From: Loktanella sp. DSM 29012
GTDB lineage: Bacteria; Pseudomonadota; Alphaproteobacteria; Rhodobacterales; Rhodobacteraceae
Reading direction: 5' to 3'
DNA length: 64,000 nucleotides
NCBI RefSeq assembly: GCF_900110705.1
Contig: NZ_FOEJ01000004.1
Location: 248,001 to 312,000, forward strand
Positions 42,211 to 51,384 of the stretch are shown piece after piece; within the stretch, counting starts at the first letter, position 1; every line of letters begins with the position of its first letter. The notes under the pieces were generated by a model, which worked only from the letters and a program-made list of their open reading frames with translations, searched no databases and was not told where the DNA came from. The position numbers and the translations under genes were made by a program.

Positions 42211-42777
42211 ATGGACGTCTTTGACAATCTGTGCGGCAAGTTGCTGATCGCGATGCCCGACATGGGTGACCCCCGGTTTTCGGGGTCCGTGATCTATATC
42301 TGCGACCACTCTGACGAGGGGGCCATGGGGTTGATCGTGAACAAGCCCATTCCGCAACTGCGCCTCAAGGCCCTGCTGGAACAGATGTCGATTCCAACAA
42401 GCGCCGATGCGCGGGACATGGCGGTGCATTTCGGCGGGCCGGTGGAAAAACAGCGCGGATTCGTCCTGCATGACGGGGCATACCGCAGCGGTGACAACAC
42501 GGTGCCAGTGACCGATGACGTCTGCATGACAGGCACCCGCGACGTGCTGGAAGCACTTGCCCAGGGTCAGGGTCCGACCTCTTGTCTGATGGCGCTGGGT
42601 TACGCGGGTTGGTCGCCGGGGCAGCTGGAATCCGAAATCACGCAGAACGCCTGGTTGACCGGTGAGGCCACGCCGCAACTGCTGTTCGGTCGGGCGCATG
42701 AACACAAATGGACGGGTGCGCTCAGGGCGATTGGCATCGACCCACTGCTGCTGTCGGCTGCGGGCGGTCATGCCTGA
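42211..42777 (+). CDS. YqgE/AlgH family protein
   Basis: A 188-residue cytosolic protein of the conserved YqgE/AlgH family (DUF179). The signature segments are present: GKLLIAMPDMGDPRFSGSVIYICDH at the N-terminus, GAMGLIVNKP near 40, and the VHFGGPVEKQRGFVLHD loop near 72. The biochemical function is unknown, though a role in gene regulation has been suggested. I chose the ATG at 42211; the frame upstream is not similar. The antiporter gene starts 24 bases downstream, so they may be co-transcribed. Confidence 0.93.
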   Translation: MDVFDNLCGKLLIAMPDMGDPRFSGSVIYICDHSDEGAMGLIVNKPIPQLRLKALLEQMSIPTSADARDMAVHFGGPVEKQRGFVLHDGAYRSGDNTVPVTDDVCMTGTRDVLEALAQGQGPTSCLMALGYAGWSPGQLESEITQNAWLTGEATPQLLFGRAHEHKWTGALRAIGIDPLLLSAAGGHA

Positions 42778-42801
42778 GACCCCAAGCCCAAGGAATCACC
42801 G

Positions 42802-44715
42802 ATGACCGATGTGCTGATGCTCGCCTTTGTGTTTCTTGTGGCGGGGGTTGCCTCGGTTCCGATCGCGACGCGGTTCGGGCTGGGGTCCGTGCTGGGCTAT
42901 CTGATTGCCGGGGTGCTGATCAGCCCGTTGCTTGGGTTGATGGCCGTGGATGTGGAATCGATCCAGCATTTTGCCGAATTCGGGATCGTGATGATGCTGT
43001 TTTTGGTCGGGCTCGAACTTGACCCGGCCAAGCTGTGGGACATGCGCGCGCGTCTGCTGGGGCTGGGCGGCGGGCAGGTGGTGCTGACCATGCTGGCCGT
43101 GACCGGGGCCGCGATGGCATTGGGACAAACCTGGCAGGTTGGTCTGGCCATCGGTGCGGTGCTGGCGTTGTCATCCACCGCCATCGTGCTGCAAACGCTG
43201 AACGAAAAGGGTCTGATGCGCAGCGACGGCGGTCAGTCGATGTTTTCGGTGCTGCTGATGCAGGACATTGCGGTGATCCCGATGCTGGCGCTGCTGCCCT
43301 TGCTGGCCACGGGGATCGGGGCAGAGCAGGCAGCCGATGCGACCCATGACCTGAGCCTCGTCGCGGGGCTGTCGGGCTGGCAGACGGCATTAGTCAACGC
43401 GCTGGCGGTGATCGCGGTGATCGTGGTGGGCTATACGCTGACAGGCCCGGTATTCCGGTTCATCGCCAAGGCGGACCTGCGCGAGTTATTCGTCGCCGCA
43501 GCGCTGATGATGGTCGTGGGGATCGCGCTGCTGATGACGCTGGTCGGGCTGTCGCCTGCGCTGGGCACCTTCATCGCTGGTGTGGTGCTGGCGGGCAGCG
43601 ATTGGCGTCACGAGCTGGAAGCCGATATCGACCCGTTTCGGGGTCTGTTGCTGGGGTTGTTTTTCATGACCGTGGGCGCTGGCATCAACTTTGCCTTGCT
43701 GGCGGATCAGGCGGTGGTGGTGATTGCACTGACGCTGGGGTTGCTGCTGTTGAAAGGTGCCGTGCTTTGGGTGCTGGCGCTGGCGTTCCGTCTGGAACGC
43801 ACGGACCGCTGGCTGTTTGCGCTGGGATTGGCGCAGGCGGGCGAATTCGGGTTCGTGCTGCTGTCATTCGTCACCGCTGGCCGGATTCTGCCGCAGGACA
43901 TCGCGGATACGCTCTTGTTGGTAGTCACCCTGTCGATGCTGCTGACGCCCGCGCTGTTCATCCTGTACGAACGGGTGATCCTGCCGCGCGCGGATCAGGA
44001 CCTGCGCGCGGCGGATACCGTGGACGAGGCCCCGCAGGTCATCATTGCAGGCCACGGGCGGTTCGGTGGTGTGGTCAAACGCATCCTCGAGGGCGGCGGC
44101 ATCCATCCGGTTGTGATCGACTACAGCGCGCGGCAACTGGACATGCTGCGCGTCTTCGGGATGCGGGCCTATTTCGGTGATGCCAGCCGCCCCGAGATGC
44201 TGGAGGCCGCCGGCATCCGTGACGCAAGGATGCTGGTGGTGGCTATCGACGACCGCGACAGTGCCACCCGGATCGTGGCGCATGTCCACGAAAACTATCC
44301 CCATGTGCATATCGTTGCGCGGGCGCGAGACCGGCATCATGTCTATGAATTATATGCTGCCGGATGCCGTGACATCATCCGCGAAACGTTCGACAGTGCC
44401 GTGCGCACCGGGCGGTCGGCGCTGGTTGCGATGGGAACAGCGCCTGAAACCGCTGATCGCATGACCAGCGGCTATGTCGACGACGACCGCGCGCTGTTGA
44501 TCGCGATGGCCCCGGTATTCCAGCAGGTCGCGGGCAACCCGATGGCAACGGAATATGTGGAAAAGACCCGCGCATTGCGCGCGTTGCAGGATCAGATCTT
44601 TGCCGAGGGCGGGGCGAGTTTCGGCCAGTTGAAATCACGCATGGCGGCGCGGGGTGACGATGTGGACGAGATCGTGCGCACCACCGGCATGGCGCTGCAA
44701 CCGCGCGACGAATAA
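42802..44715 (+). CDS. CPA2-family monovalent cation:proton antiporter, KefB/KefC-like
   Basis: A 637-residue inner-membrane transporter with about 12 membrane helices (residues 1-390) and a C-terminal RCK/TrkA-N domain that opens with a Rossmann motif (VIIAGHGRFGGVVKRIL near 413). The helix with a GLELDPAKLW loop and the ALSSTAIVLQTLNEKG segment are typical of KefB/KefC potassium-efflux systems gated by glutathione or nucleotides. A separate ancillary subunit (KefF/KefG) is not encoded here. Potassium or sodium specificity cannot be decided from sequence. Confidence 0.93.
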   Translation: MTDVLMLAFVFLVAGVASVPIATRFGLGSVLGYLIAGVLISPLLGLMAVDVESIQHFAEFGIVMMLFLVGLELDPAKLWDMRARLLGLGGGQVVLTMLAVTGAAMALGQTWQVGLAIGAVLALSSTAIVLQTLNEKGLMRSDGGQSMFSVLLMQDIAVIPMLALLPLLATGIGAEQAADATHDLSLVAGLSGWQTALVNALAVIAVIVVGYTLTGPVFRFIAKADLRELFVAAALMMVVGIALLMTLVGLSPALGTFIAGVVLAGSDWRHELEADIDPFRGLLLGLFFMTVGAGINFALLADQAVVVIALTLGLLLLKGAVLWVLALAFRLERTDRWLFALGLAQAGEFGFVLLSFVTAGRILPQDIADTLLLVVTLSMLLTPALFILYERVILPRADQDLRAADTVDEAPQVIIAGHGRFGGVVKRILEGGGIHPVVIDYSARQLDMLRVFGMRAYFGDASRPEMLEAAGIRDARMLVVAIDDRDSATRIVAHVHENYPHVHIVARARDRHHVYELYAAGCRDIIRETFDSAVRTGRSALVAMGTAPETADRMTSGYVDDDRALLIAMAPVFQQVAGNPMATEYVEKTRALRALQDQIFAEGGASFGQLKSRMAARGDDVDEIVRTTGMALQPRDE

Positions 44716-44738
44716 ACGCAGCACAGGCTGATCAGTGC

Positions 44739-44771
44739 GGGAGCCTCCGGCGGGAGTATTTCCGGCAAGAT
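44739..44771 (+). repeat. Family A-related intergenic repeat, divergent copy 5
   Basis: GGGAGCCTCCGGCGGGAGTA is followed by TTTCCGGCAAGA, just after the antiporter stop. It has a short CTCC/GGAG hairpin and a GGGAGTATTT tail that resembles, but is less similar to, copies 1-4. Confidence 0.55.
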
Positions 44772-44789
44772 GATGCGGGCGCGCGGTGC

Positions 44790-45383
44790 TCAGTCGTCAG
44801 CGAGGGCGCGGATGATGTTTTGCGCGCTGTCGCTGGACCAGTCGGCCTCGCCCAGCAGGCGGGCGATTTCCTGCCCCTGCGCGTCCACGATGATCGTGGC
44901 CGGGAGGCCCAGCACGCCAAAGGCGCGTGCCATGGATTGATTGGCGTCCGTCGCCTTTGGCAGATTGGTCACGCCGATTTCAGTGAAAAACCGGTCGATG
45001 CCTGCGGGGTCGTTGCGCCCGGTCGCGACTGTCAGAACCGCGGCCTCTTCACCCAGCGCCGTCTGCAGGGCGGACAAATGCGGCATTTCCACCCGGCAGG
45101 GCGCGCACCATGTGGCCCAGAAATTCAACACGACCGGTTTGCCTGCATAATCCGTCAGGCTGGCCTGTGTGCCGTCCTCGGACACGAAGGTGACATCGGG
45201 CAGCGGGACGGGGCCGGACCACGTCAGCTTGCGCATGTCGCCGTCTGCGAGGTCCTGAAGTGCGATGGTATTCACCGGCGAGGGTGTGGGGGCGGGTGTC
45301 AGAACGCCGGAGCCGACGGTCAGCACTGCGATTGCAAGGCAGGCAGCGCCCGTATAGATCAGCGTTGATGTTTTCAAAGCCAA
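44790..45383 (-). CDS. TlpA-family thiol:disulfide oxidoreductase
   Basis: A 197-residue membrane-anchored thioredoxin-like protein. An N-terminal hydrophobic helix (residues 8-28) places the domain in the periplasm. The redox motif is WCAPC (92-96) in [16 protein letters not shown], and a conserved cis-Pro loop follows in GLPATIIVD. TlpA-like proteins keep cysteines reduced, often for cytochrome assembly or copper-site maturation. It is divergent from argH with only 19 bases between starts, so the two probably share overlapping promoter elements. Confidence 0.92.
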   Translation of the reverse strand: MALKTSTLIYTGAACLAIAVLTVGSGVLTPAPTPSPVNTIALQDLADGDMRKLTWSGPVPLPDVTFVSEDGTQASLTDYAGKPVVLNFWATWCAPCRVEMPHLSALQTALGEEAAVLTVATGRNDPAGIDRFFTEIGVTNLPKATDANQSMARAFGVLGLPATIIVDAQGQEIARLLGEADWSSDSAQNIIRALADD

Positions 45384-45402
45384 AGGGCGGCTCCTTTTTG
45401 TT

Positions 45403-46791
45403 ATGACCGATCACGCGAACACCATGTGGGGCGGCCGCTTTGCCGCCGGACCCGATGCGATCATGGAGGCGATCAATGCCTCTATCGGCTTTGACCGTCG
45501 CTTGGCGCAACAGGATATCGCGGGCAGCCGCGCGCATGCGGCGATGCTGGCCGCGACCGGCATCATCACAGATAGCGATGCGGAGGAAATTCGCAAAGGG
45601 CTGCTGACGGTCTTGTCAGAAATCGAGGGCGGGACGTTTCCGTTTTCCGCAGCCCTTGAGGATATCCACATGAATGTGGAGGCGCGGCTGAAAGAGATCG
45701 TGGGCGAGGCGGCGGGCCGTCTGCACACGGCACGGTCGCGCAACGATCAGGTGGCTGTCGATTTCCGCCTGTGGGTGCGTGACCAATGCGACGCCGCAGA
45801 TGCGGCGCTGGCCGCCGTGCAAAAGGCGTTGTTGGGTCAGGCCGAGGCCGGGGCCGATTGGGTCATGCCGGGGTTTACCCACCTGCAGGTCGCACAGCCC
45901 GTGACCTGGGGCCACCATATGCTGGCCTATGTGGAAATGCTGGGCCGTGACCGTTCCCGGTTTGCGGATGCGCGCAAGCGGATGAACCTGTCGCCGCTGG
46001 GTGCGGCCGCACTGGCAGGCACGTCCTTCCCGATCGATCGTGAGATGACCGCCGCGGCGCTTGGGTTTGACGGGCCGATGGCGAACAGTCTGGATGCCGT
46101 GTCGGACCGCGATTTCGCGCTGGAATTCCTGTCGGCGGCCAGCATCTGCGCGATGCACCTCAGCCGTCTGGCAGAGGAATTGGTGATCTGGTCGTCTGCG
46201 CAGTTCCGCTTCGTCAAGATGTCGGACAAGTGGTCCACCGGGTCCAGCATCATGCCGCAAAAGCGTAACCCCGATGCCGCAGAGCTGATCCGGGCCAAGA
46301 TCGGTCGGATTTTCGGGGCGAATGTCGCGCTGATGACGGTGATGAAGGGCCTGCCGCTGACGTATTCCAAGGACATGCAAGAGGACAAGGAGCAGGTATT
46401 CGACGCCGCCGATAACCTGATGCTGGCACTCGCGGCGATGGCGGGGATGGTCGCTGACATGACGGCCAATCGCGAATCCCTGCGCGCGGCTGCAGCGACA
46501 GGATTCAGCACGGCGACGGACCTGGCCGACTGGTTGGTGCGCGAGTTGGGCCTGCCGTTCCGCGAGGCGCACCACGTCACCGGATCGCTGGTCGCCATGG
46601 CAGAGGACGCGGGCTGCGATCTGCCTGACCTGACGCTTGCGCAGATGCAATCCGTGCACGACGGTATACGTCAGGATGTGTTCGACGTGCTGGGGGTCGA
46701 AAACTCTGTCGCGTCGCGTACAAGTTTTGGGGGCACCTCACCCGTGCGTGTCAGAGAGGCGATTGCGCAATGGCAAAAGCATTTGGGCTGA
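45403..46791 (+). CDS. argH: Argininosuccinate lyase
   Basis: A 462-residue enzyme that splits argininosuccinate into arginine and fumarate, the last step of arginine synthesis. The fumarase/lyase signature [11 protein letters not shown] is near residue 283, with [16 protein letters not shown] near 112 and the [11 protein letters not shown] opening typical of the family. Length is normal. Its last 22 bases overlap the small lipoprotein gene, so the chain argH-lipoprotein-DUF2834-lysA could be one transcript. Confidence 0.97.
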   Translation: MTDHANTMWGGRFAAGPDAIMEAINASIGFDRRLAQQDIAGSRAHAAMLAATGIITDSDAEEIRKGLLTVLSEIEGGTFPFSAALEDIHMNVEARLKEIVGEAAGRLHTARSRNDQVAVDFRLWVRDQCDAADAALAAVQKALLGQAEAGADWVMPGFTHLQVAQPVTWGHHMLAYVEMLGRDRSRFADARKRMNLSPLGAAALAGTSFPIDREMTAAALGFDGPMANSLDAVSDRDFALEFLSAASICAMHLSRLAEELVIWSSAQFRFVKMSDKWSTGSSIMPQKRNPDAAELIRAKIGRIFGANVALMTVMKGLPLTYSKDMQEDKEQVFDAADNLMLALAAMAGMVADMTANRESLRAAAATGFSTATDLADWLVRELGLPFREAHHVTGSLVAMAEDAGCDLPDLTLAQMQSVHDGIRQDVFDVLGVENSVASRTSFGGTSPVRVREAIAQWQKHLG

Positions 46792-46985
46792 TTGCCGCGC
46801 TGGCCCTGATGGGCTGCGGTGTGCAAGGCGACCCGGTCGCGCCGCAGGCGGCGCAGACCTCAGGCGACGGGCCTGTGGTTGCAGCACCGCCGGTGGTATT
46901 GGCGGATGGCGTGGGGCGCGTGACCTTGGGGCCGGGCGGTCTACGTCTGGGTGCAGCGGGGATTCCCGCCACCTTGTCACACTAA
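46770..46985 (+). CDS. LptM-like small lipoprotein
   Basis: A 71-residue predicted lipoprotein with signal [16 protein letters not shown] (lipobox Cys near 16) and a short mature sequence starting [10 protein letters not shown], rich in Pro, Ala and Gly. This resembles LptM/YifL, which helps assemble the LptDE lipopolysaccharide translocon. In many proteobacteria such a gene lies beside lysA or dapF, as it does here (lysA is 450 bases away). It overlaps argH by 22 bases. Assignment is by layout and general pattern; the mature part is too short for confidence. Confidence 0.65.
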   Translation: MAKAFGLIAALALMGCGVQGDPVAPQAAQTSGDGPVVAAPPVVLADGVGRVTLGPGGLRLGAAGIPATLSH

Positions 46986-46998
46986 GAGGGTCTGCATC

Positions 46999-47325
46999 AT
47001 GAAGGACATGTCACCGCTGCGCTGGGTCTGGGCCGCACTCGCCGTGTGGGGGGCCGTGCATCCGATGTATTGGTTCGTGTCCTGGTTCCGGGCCGAGGGC
47101 TGGTCGCTGGGAGCGATGATCGACGCCTGGTATGTGAACGATGCCACGACGGGCCTGACCTGGGATCTGACGATTGCGGCCGTGACGCTGACGATCTGGG
47201 TGCTGGCCGAGGTCGCTGTGCGGCGCAACTGGGTGGCGCTGCTGGCGATCCCGGCCACGTTCTGCATTGGTGTCAGCTGCGGTTTGCCGCTCTATCTGTT
47301 CTTGCGCGCCAAACCGATCCGCTGA
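46999..47325 (+). CDS. DUF2834 membrane protein
   Basis: A 108-residue membrane protein with three hydrophobic helices (about residues 7-27, 47-70 and 76-98). The GLTWDLTIAAVTLTIWVLAEVAVRR stretch matches the DUF2834 family as I know it. Function is unknown. I chose the ATG at 46999 over the open frame upstream, which overlaps the lipoprotein. It lies in the argH-lysA stretch, and a family B repeat follows between it and lysA. Confidence 0.75.
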   Translation: MKDMSPLRWVWAALAVWGAVHPMYWFVSWFRAEGWSLGAMIDAWYVNDATTGLTWDLTIAAVTLTIWVLAEVAVRRNWVALLAIPATFCIGVSCGLPLYLFLRAKPIR

Positions 47326-47335
47326 CGCCGTCCGG

Positions 47336-47388
47336 CGCTGTTTGCGCCTGCGGCGCAAAGGCGCCCCGCCCGCCGTCCCATTGCGCAG
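47336..47388 (+). repeat. Family B hairpin repeat, copy 2
   Basis: GCGCTG is followed by a perfect TTTGCGCC-TGC-GGCGCAAA hairpin and the tail GGCGCCCCGCCCGCCGTCCC. It is in the leader of lysA, 50 bases before its start and on the same strand. The tail matches copies 1 and 3, while the stem does not. Confidence 0.8.
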
Positions 47389-47437
47389 CCCGTCCGCCGT
47401 GGTATGAGGGCCGCGTCTTTTGGCGCGGGAGTCTGTG

Positions 47438-48703
47438 GTGGATCATTTCAATTACAAGAATGGCGAACTCTTTGCCGAGGATGTGCCGCTGCGCGATATC
47501 GCGGCGGCTGTCGGCACGCCGTTCTACGTCTATTCCAGCGCCACGTTGCTGCGGCATTTCCAGTTGTTCGATGATGCGCTGGCGGACATGGACCACCTCG
47601 TCTGCTTTGCCATGAAATCGCTGTCAAATCAGGCGGTGATCCATCTGCTGGGCGAGGCCGGGGCCGGCATGGATGTCGTGTCCGAAGGCGAATATCGGCG
47701 CGCCCGTGCGGCGGGTATTCCCGGCGACCGCATCGTGTTTTCGGGCGTGGGCAAGACACGCACCGAGATGCGCACCGCGCTGGAAGGCGGCATCCGCCAG
47801 TTTAACGTCGAGAGCGAACCCGAGATGGAAACGCTGAGCGAGGTCGCCACGGCACTGGGCGTGGTTGCACCGATCACGATCCGGGTGAATCCGGATGTGG
47901 ACGCCAAGACCCATGCCAAGATCGCGACCGGCAAATCCGAAAACAAGTTCGGTATTCCGATTGCGCGTGCGCGCGAGGTCTATGCGCTTGCGGCATCTTT
48001 GCCGGGGATCGAGGTGATCGGCATCGACGTCCATATCGGCAGCCAACTGACGGATCTGGAACCGTTCCGCGCCGCCTATGCCAAGGTCGCCGAACTGACC
48101 GGGGTGCTGCGCGCGGACGGTCATGACATCCGCAGGCTGGATCTGGGTGGCGGTCTGGGCATCCCCTATTCCACAGGCAACGCGAACCCGCCGCTGCCGA
48201 GTGACTATGGTCAGCTGATCAAGGACAGCGTCGGCCATCTGGGCTGCGAGATCGAGATCGAGCCAGGCCGCCTCATTTCCGGGAACGCAGGCCTGCTGGT
48301 CAGCGAGGTCATCTATGTCAAAGAGGGGGCCGATCGTCAGTTCCTGATCATCGACGCGGCGATGAACGATCTGATCCGCCCTGCGATGTACGACGCGCAC
48401 CACGACATTGTCCCGGTGATCGAACCTGCGGTGGCGGCTGATCGCGCTACCTATGACGTGGTTGGTCCGATCTGCGAAAGCGGCGACACCTTTGCCAAGG
48501 GACGTCAGATGGCGCAGGTTGGTCCAGGTGATCTGGTCGCGTTCCGGTCTGCCGGTGCCTACGGTGCAGTCATGAGCAGCGAATACAATTCGCGCCCCAT
48601 GATCCCCGAGGTTCTGGTTCAGCGCGATCAATTTGCGGTTATTCGCGCACGTCCCACCTTTGACGAAATGATTGCGCGCGATACCATCCCTGCGTGGCTG
48701 TAG
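47438..48703 (+). CDS. lysA: Diaminopimelate decarboxylase
   Basis: A 421-residue PLP enzyme of the alanine-racemase fold that makes lysine from meso-diaminopimelate. The PLP lysine is Lys60 in CFAMKSLSN; HIGSQL near 198, the LGGGLGIPY glycine loop near 237, and the C-terminal CESGDTFAKGR motif near 350 are also present. I chose the second of two adjacent GTG codons (47438), preceded by GGGAG; GTG at 47435 and TTG at 47420 are alternatives. A family B repeat lies in its leader. Its stop lies 38 bases before the next gene. Confidence 0.96.
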   Translation: MDHFNYKNGELFAEDVPLRDIAAAVGTPFYVYSSATLLRHFQLFDDALADMDHLVCFAMKSLSNQAVIHLLGEAGAGMDVVSEGEYRRARAAGIPGDRIVFSGVGKTRTEMRTALEGGIRQFNVESEPEMETLSEVATALGVVAPITIRVNPDVDAKTHAKIATGKSENKFGIPIARAREVYALAASLPGIEVIGIDVHIGSQLTDLEPFRAAYAKVAELTGVLRADGHDIRRLDLGGGLGIPYSTGNANPPLPSDYGQLIKDSVGHLGCEIEIEPGRLISGNAGLLVSEVIYVKEGADRQFLIIDAAMNDLIRPAMYDAHHDIVPVIEPAVAADRATYDVVGPICESGDTFAKGRQMAQVGPGDLVAFRSAGAYGAVMSSEYNSRPMIPEVLVQRDQFAVIRARPTFDEMIARDTIPAWL

Positions 48704-48740
48704 CGACAGCAGCCCGTCACCCCGTCCGAGGAGAGGGCAG

Positions 48741-51344
48741 CTGAGCCGCACGCACAACGACCTGCCGCATCTGAAACGACCCGTCTTGCTGACGCGTCTG
48801 GGGTTGCTCGCCGAACGGGCGACGCGGGCCTTTTGGCCCTTGTGGAGCATGTGTTTCGTCATCCTCGCGCCCCTGATGTTCGGATGGCAGGACCGCCTGA
48901 CGCTGGAGGCATTCTGGGGGCTGTCGGTGCTGGCCGTGCTGGGGATTTGCAGCGCCCTTGTCTGGGGTGTTCGCCGGTTCACATGGCCGTCCGAATCCGA
49001 CGCCGTGGCCCGTCTGGATGCCAGCCTGCCGGGGCGACCCATTGCCGCAGTGCGTGACACACAGGCCATCGGCACCGGCGATGCCGCATCAGAAGCCGTC
49101 TGGCAGGCCCATGTCGCGCGGATGCGCCGCGCATCGGAAAATGCCCGTGCCGTACAACCGGACCTGCGGGTCAGCGACCGCGACCCCTATGGTCTGCGAT
49201 TCACCGCGCTGCTGTTTTTCGTCTGCGCCCTGATGTTCGGGTCGGTCCTGCGGGTCGGGTCGGTGTCCGAAATCGCGCAAGGCGGCACACAGACCCTTGC
49301 CACCGGTCCCGTCTGGGAAGGCTGGGTCACGCCCCCCGCCTATACCGGGCGTCCGACATTGTATCTGAATGATATTCCGCCGGGCCCGTTGCGTGTTCCG
49401 GCGGGGTCCGAAATCACCCTGCGCCTCTACGGCGAGGTCGGCGCATTGACGGTGGATGAAACCGTGTCCGGGCGCACGACTGATATCGCGCCCGCCTCTG
49501 ATCCCGAACAACGCTTTGTCGTGACGCAATCGGGCCGGCTTGCGATCAGCGGTGAACGAGGCGCGGCCTGGGATGTGACCGCACAGGCGGATGCGGCCCC
49601 TAGCGTATCGTTCAATGGCGAAATCGATTCCGACGCGATGGGCGAGTTGCAGCAACCCTTTGCCGCGATGGACGACTACGGTGTCGAGACCGGGTTCGTG
49701 ACCATCGCGCTGGATTTGGACGCAGTGGACCGCCGTTACGGGCTGGCGGTGGACCCTGATCCGATTGATCCGCTGGTCATTGACCTGCCGATGCCATTCA
49801 GCGGCGATCGCGCTGATTTTGAAGAGGTGCTGATCGAAAACCTGTCGGAACATCCGCTGGCCAATCTGCCGGTCACCATGACGCTGACGGTGACGGATGC
49901 CGCAGGACAGGACGGCAGTAGCGAAACGGTGCCGATGACGCTGCCGGGGCGGCGGTTTTTCCAGCCGGTGGCGCGGGCCGTAATCGAACAGCGCCGCGAC
50001 CTGATGTGGAGCCATGACAACGGGCGGCGCATCGCGCAGGTGCTGCGTGCGATCAGCTATACGCCCGAGGATCTGTTCACCAATCAGACCACCTACCTGC
50101 GTCTGCGCCAGATCGTCCGCAATCTGGAGAGTTACAACACCGAGGGTCTGACCGAGGATCAGGAGCTGGAACTGACCACGGCGCTGTGGGAACTTGCGAT
50201 CCAGCTGGAAGAAGGCACGCTGGCCGACGCTCGCGAGCGTCTGCGCCGCGCGCAGGAACGACTAGAAGAGGCGATGCGCAACGGTGCCTCTGACGAGGAA
50301 ATCGCCGAACTGATGAACGAATTACGCGAGGCCACGCGCGACTACATGCAGATGCTGGCCGACCAGATGGAACCGGGCGAAAGCGGCACGGATCAGCCTG
50401 ATATGGCGCAGAATTCACAGGAAATGAGCCAGGATCAGCTACAGGCGATGATGGATCGTATCGAAGAGCTGATGCAGGAAGGCCGGATGGCCGAGGCGCA
50501 GGCGCTGATGGAACAGCTGAACCAGATGCTGGAAAACATGCGCATTACCCAAGGCGAGGGGCAGGGCGATGGTCCGCGCACGCCCGGTCAGCAGTCGATG
50601 CAGGATCTGGCGGATACCTTGCGCGAACAGCAAGAGCTGTCCGACGACGCGTTCCGTGATTTGCAAGAGCAGGGTCAGCAAGGCCAGCAAGGGCAAGAAG
50701 GCCAGCAACAAGGCCAAGGTCAGCAACAGGGCCAAGGTCAGCAACAGGGGCAGGGTCAGCAACAGGGACAGGGCAACGAACCCGGCAACCAGCAAGGCCA
50801 GGGTCAGGCGCAGAACGACCAAGGCCAGGGTGGTCAGGGCAGCGAGAGCCTTGCACAACGGCAGCAGGCGCTGCGCGACGAATTGAACCGCCAGCGTGGT
50901 CAGTTGCCGGGCCTGCCCGGCGATGCGGGCGACCGTGCCGCACAGCAGCTGGACCGTGCCGAAGGTGCGATGGACGGGGCCGAACAGGCCCTGCGCGACG
51001 GCGATCTGGGCCGGGCCATCGACCAGCAGGCCGAGGCGCTGGACGCACTGCGCGGCGGCATGCAGGCGCTGGGCGAGGCGCTGGCGCAGAACGAACAGCA
51101 AGAACCCGGTCAAGGTCAGGCGCAAGGAGAGACGAATGGTCAGGTGCAACCTTCGCGCCGTGATCCGCTTGGCCGTCAGCTGGGCAATTCGGGTCAGTTC
51201 GGCAGTGACGAAAACATGTTGCAGGGCGAAGACACCTACCGCCGCGCCGAGGAATTGCTGGACGAATTGCGCCGCCGGTCAGGCGAACAGAACAGACCTC
51301 AGGTCGAACGCGATTATCTGAACCGGCTTCTCGACCGGTTCTGA
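48741..51344 (+). CDS. TIGR02302-like large membrane protein with Gln/Gly-rich region
   Basis: An approximately 867-residue protein of the alphaproteobacterial TIGR02302/DUF4175 type. Two N-terminal membrane helices (about residues 30-75) and a third near 160 precede an extracytoplasmic part. The C-terminal half (480-800) is helical and rich in Gln, Glu and Met, with a Gln/Gly-rich block built partly from 18-bp DNA repeats. No Met start exists early in the frame. I chose CTG at 48741, which has GAGGAGAGGG at 48728-48737; a TTG at 48672 lies inside lysA. Function is unknown; large size and anchors suggest an envelope role. Confidence 0.8.
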   Translation: MSRTHNDLPHLKRPVLLTRLGLLAERATRAFWPLWSMCFVILAPLMFGWQDRLTLEAFWGLSVLAVLGICSALVWGVRRFTWPSESDAVARLDASLPGRPIAAVRDTQAIGTGDAASEAVWQAHVARMRRASENARAVQPDLRVSDRDPYGLRFTALLFFVCALMFGSVLRVGSVSEIAQGGTQTLATGPVWEGWVTPPAYTGRPTLYLNDIPPGPLRVPAGSEITLRLYGEVGALTVDETVSGRTTDIAPASDPEQRFVVTQSGRLAISGERGAAWDVTAQADAAPSVSFNGEIDSDAMGELQQPFAAMDDYGVETGFVTIALDLDAVDRRYGLAVDPDPIDPLVIDLPMPFSGDRADFEEVLIENLSEHPLANLPVTMTLTVTDAAGQDGSSETVPMTLPGRRFFQPVARAVIEQRRDLMWSHDNGRRIAQVLRAISYTPEDLFTNQTTYLRLRQIVRNLESYNTEGLTEDQELELTTALWELAIQLEEGTLADARERLRRAQERLEEAMRNGASDEEIAELMNELREATRDYMQMLADQMEPGESGTDQPDMAQNSQEMSQDQLQAMMDRIEELMQEGRMAEAQALMEQLNQMLENMRITQGEGQGDGPRTPGQQSMQDLADTLREQQELSDDAFRDLQEQGQQGQQGQEGQQQGQGQQQGQGQQQGQGQQQGQGNEPGNQQGQGQAQNDQGQGGQGSESLAQRQQALRDELNRQRGQLPGLPGDAGDRAAQQLDRAEGAMDGAEQALRDGDLGRAIDQQAEALDALRGGMQALGEALAQNEQQEPGQGQAQGETNGQVQPSRRDPLGRQLGNSGQFGSDENMLQGEDTYRRAEELLDELRRRSGEQNRPQVERDYLNRLLDRF
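50712..50765 (+). repeat. Three tandem 18-bp units inside Gln/Gly-rich coding region
   Basis: GGCCAAGGTCAGCAACAG occurs twice exactly (50712-50729, 50730-50747) and a third time with two changes (50748-50765). It encodes a GQGQQQ-type run, so it is a coding minisatellite likely to vary in copy number. Confidence 0.85.
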
Positions 51345-51384
51345 TCCGGCGGACCGGGGGTCTTCGGCCGGTGGGCCGGTGTGA

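Noticed and set aside
50640-50860. Direct repeats resembling a CRISPR array
   Set aside because: Units are 18 bp, contiguous without spacers, and in frame in a coding region.
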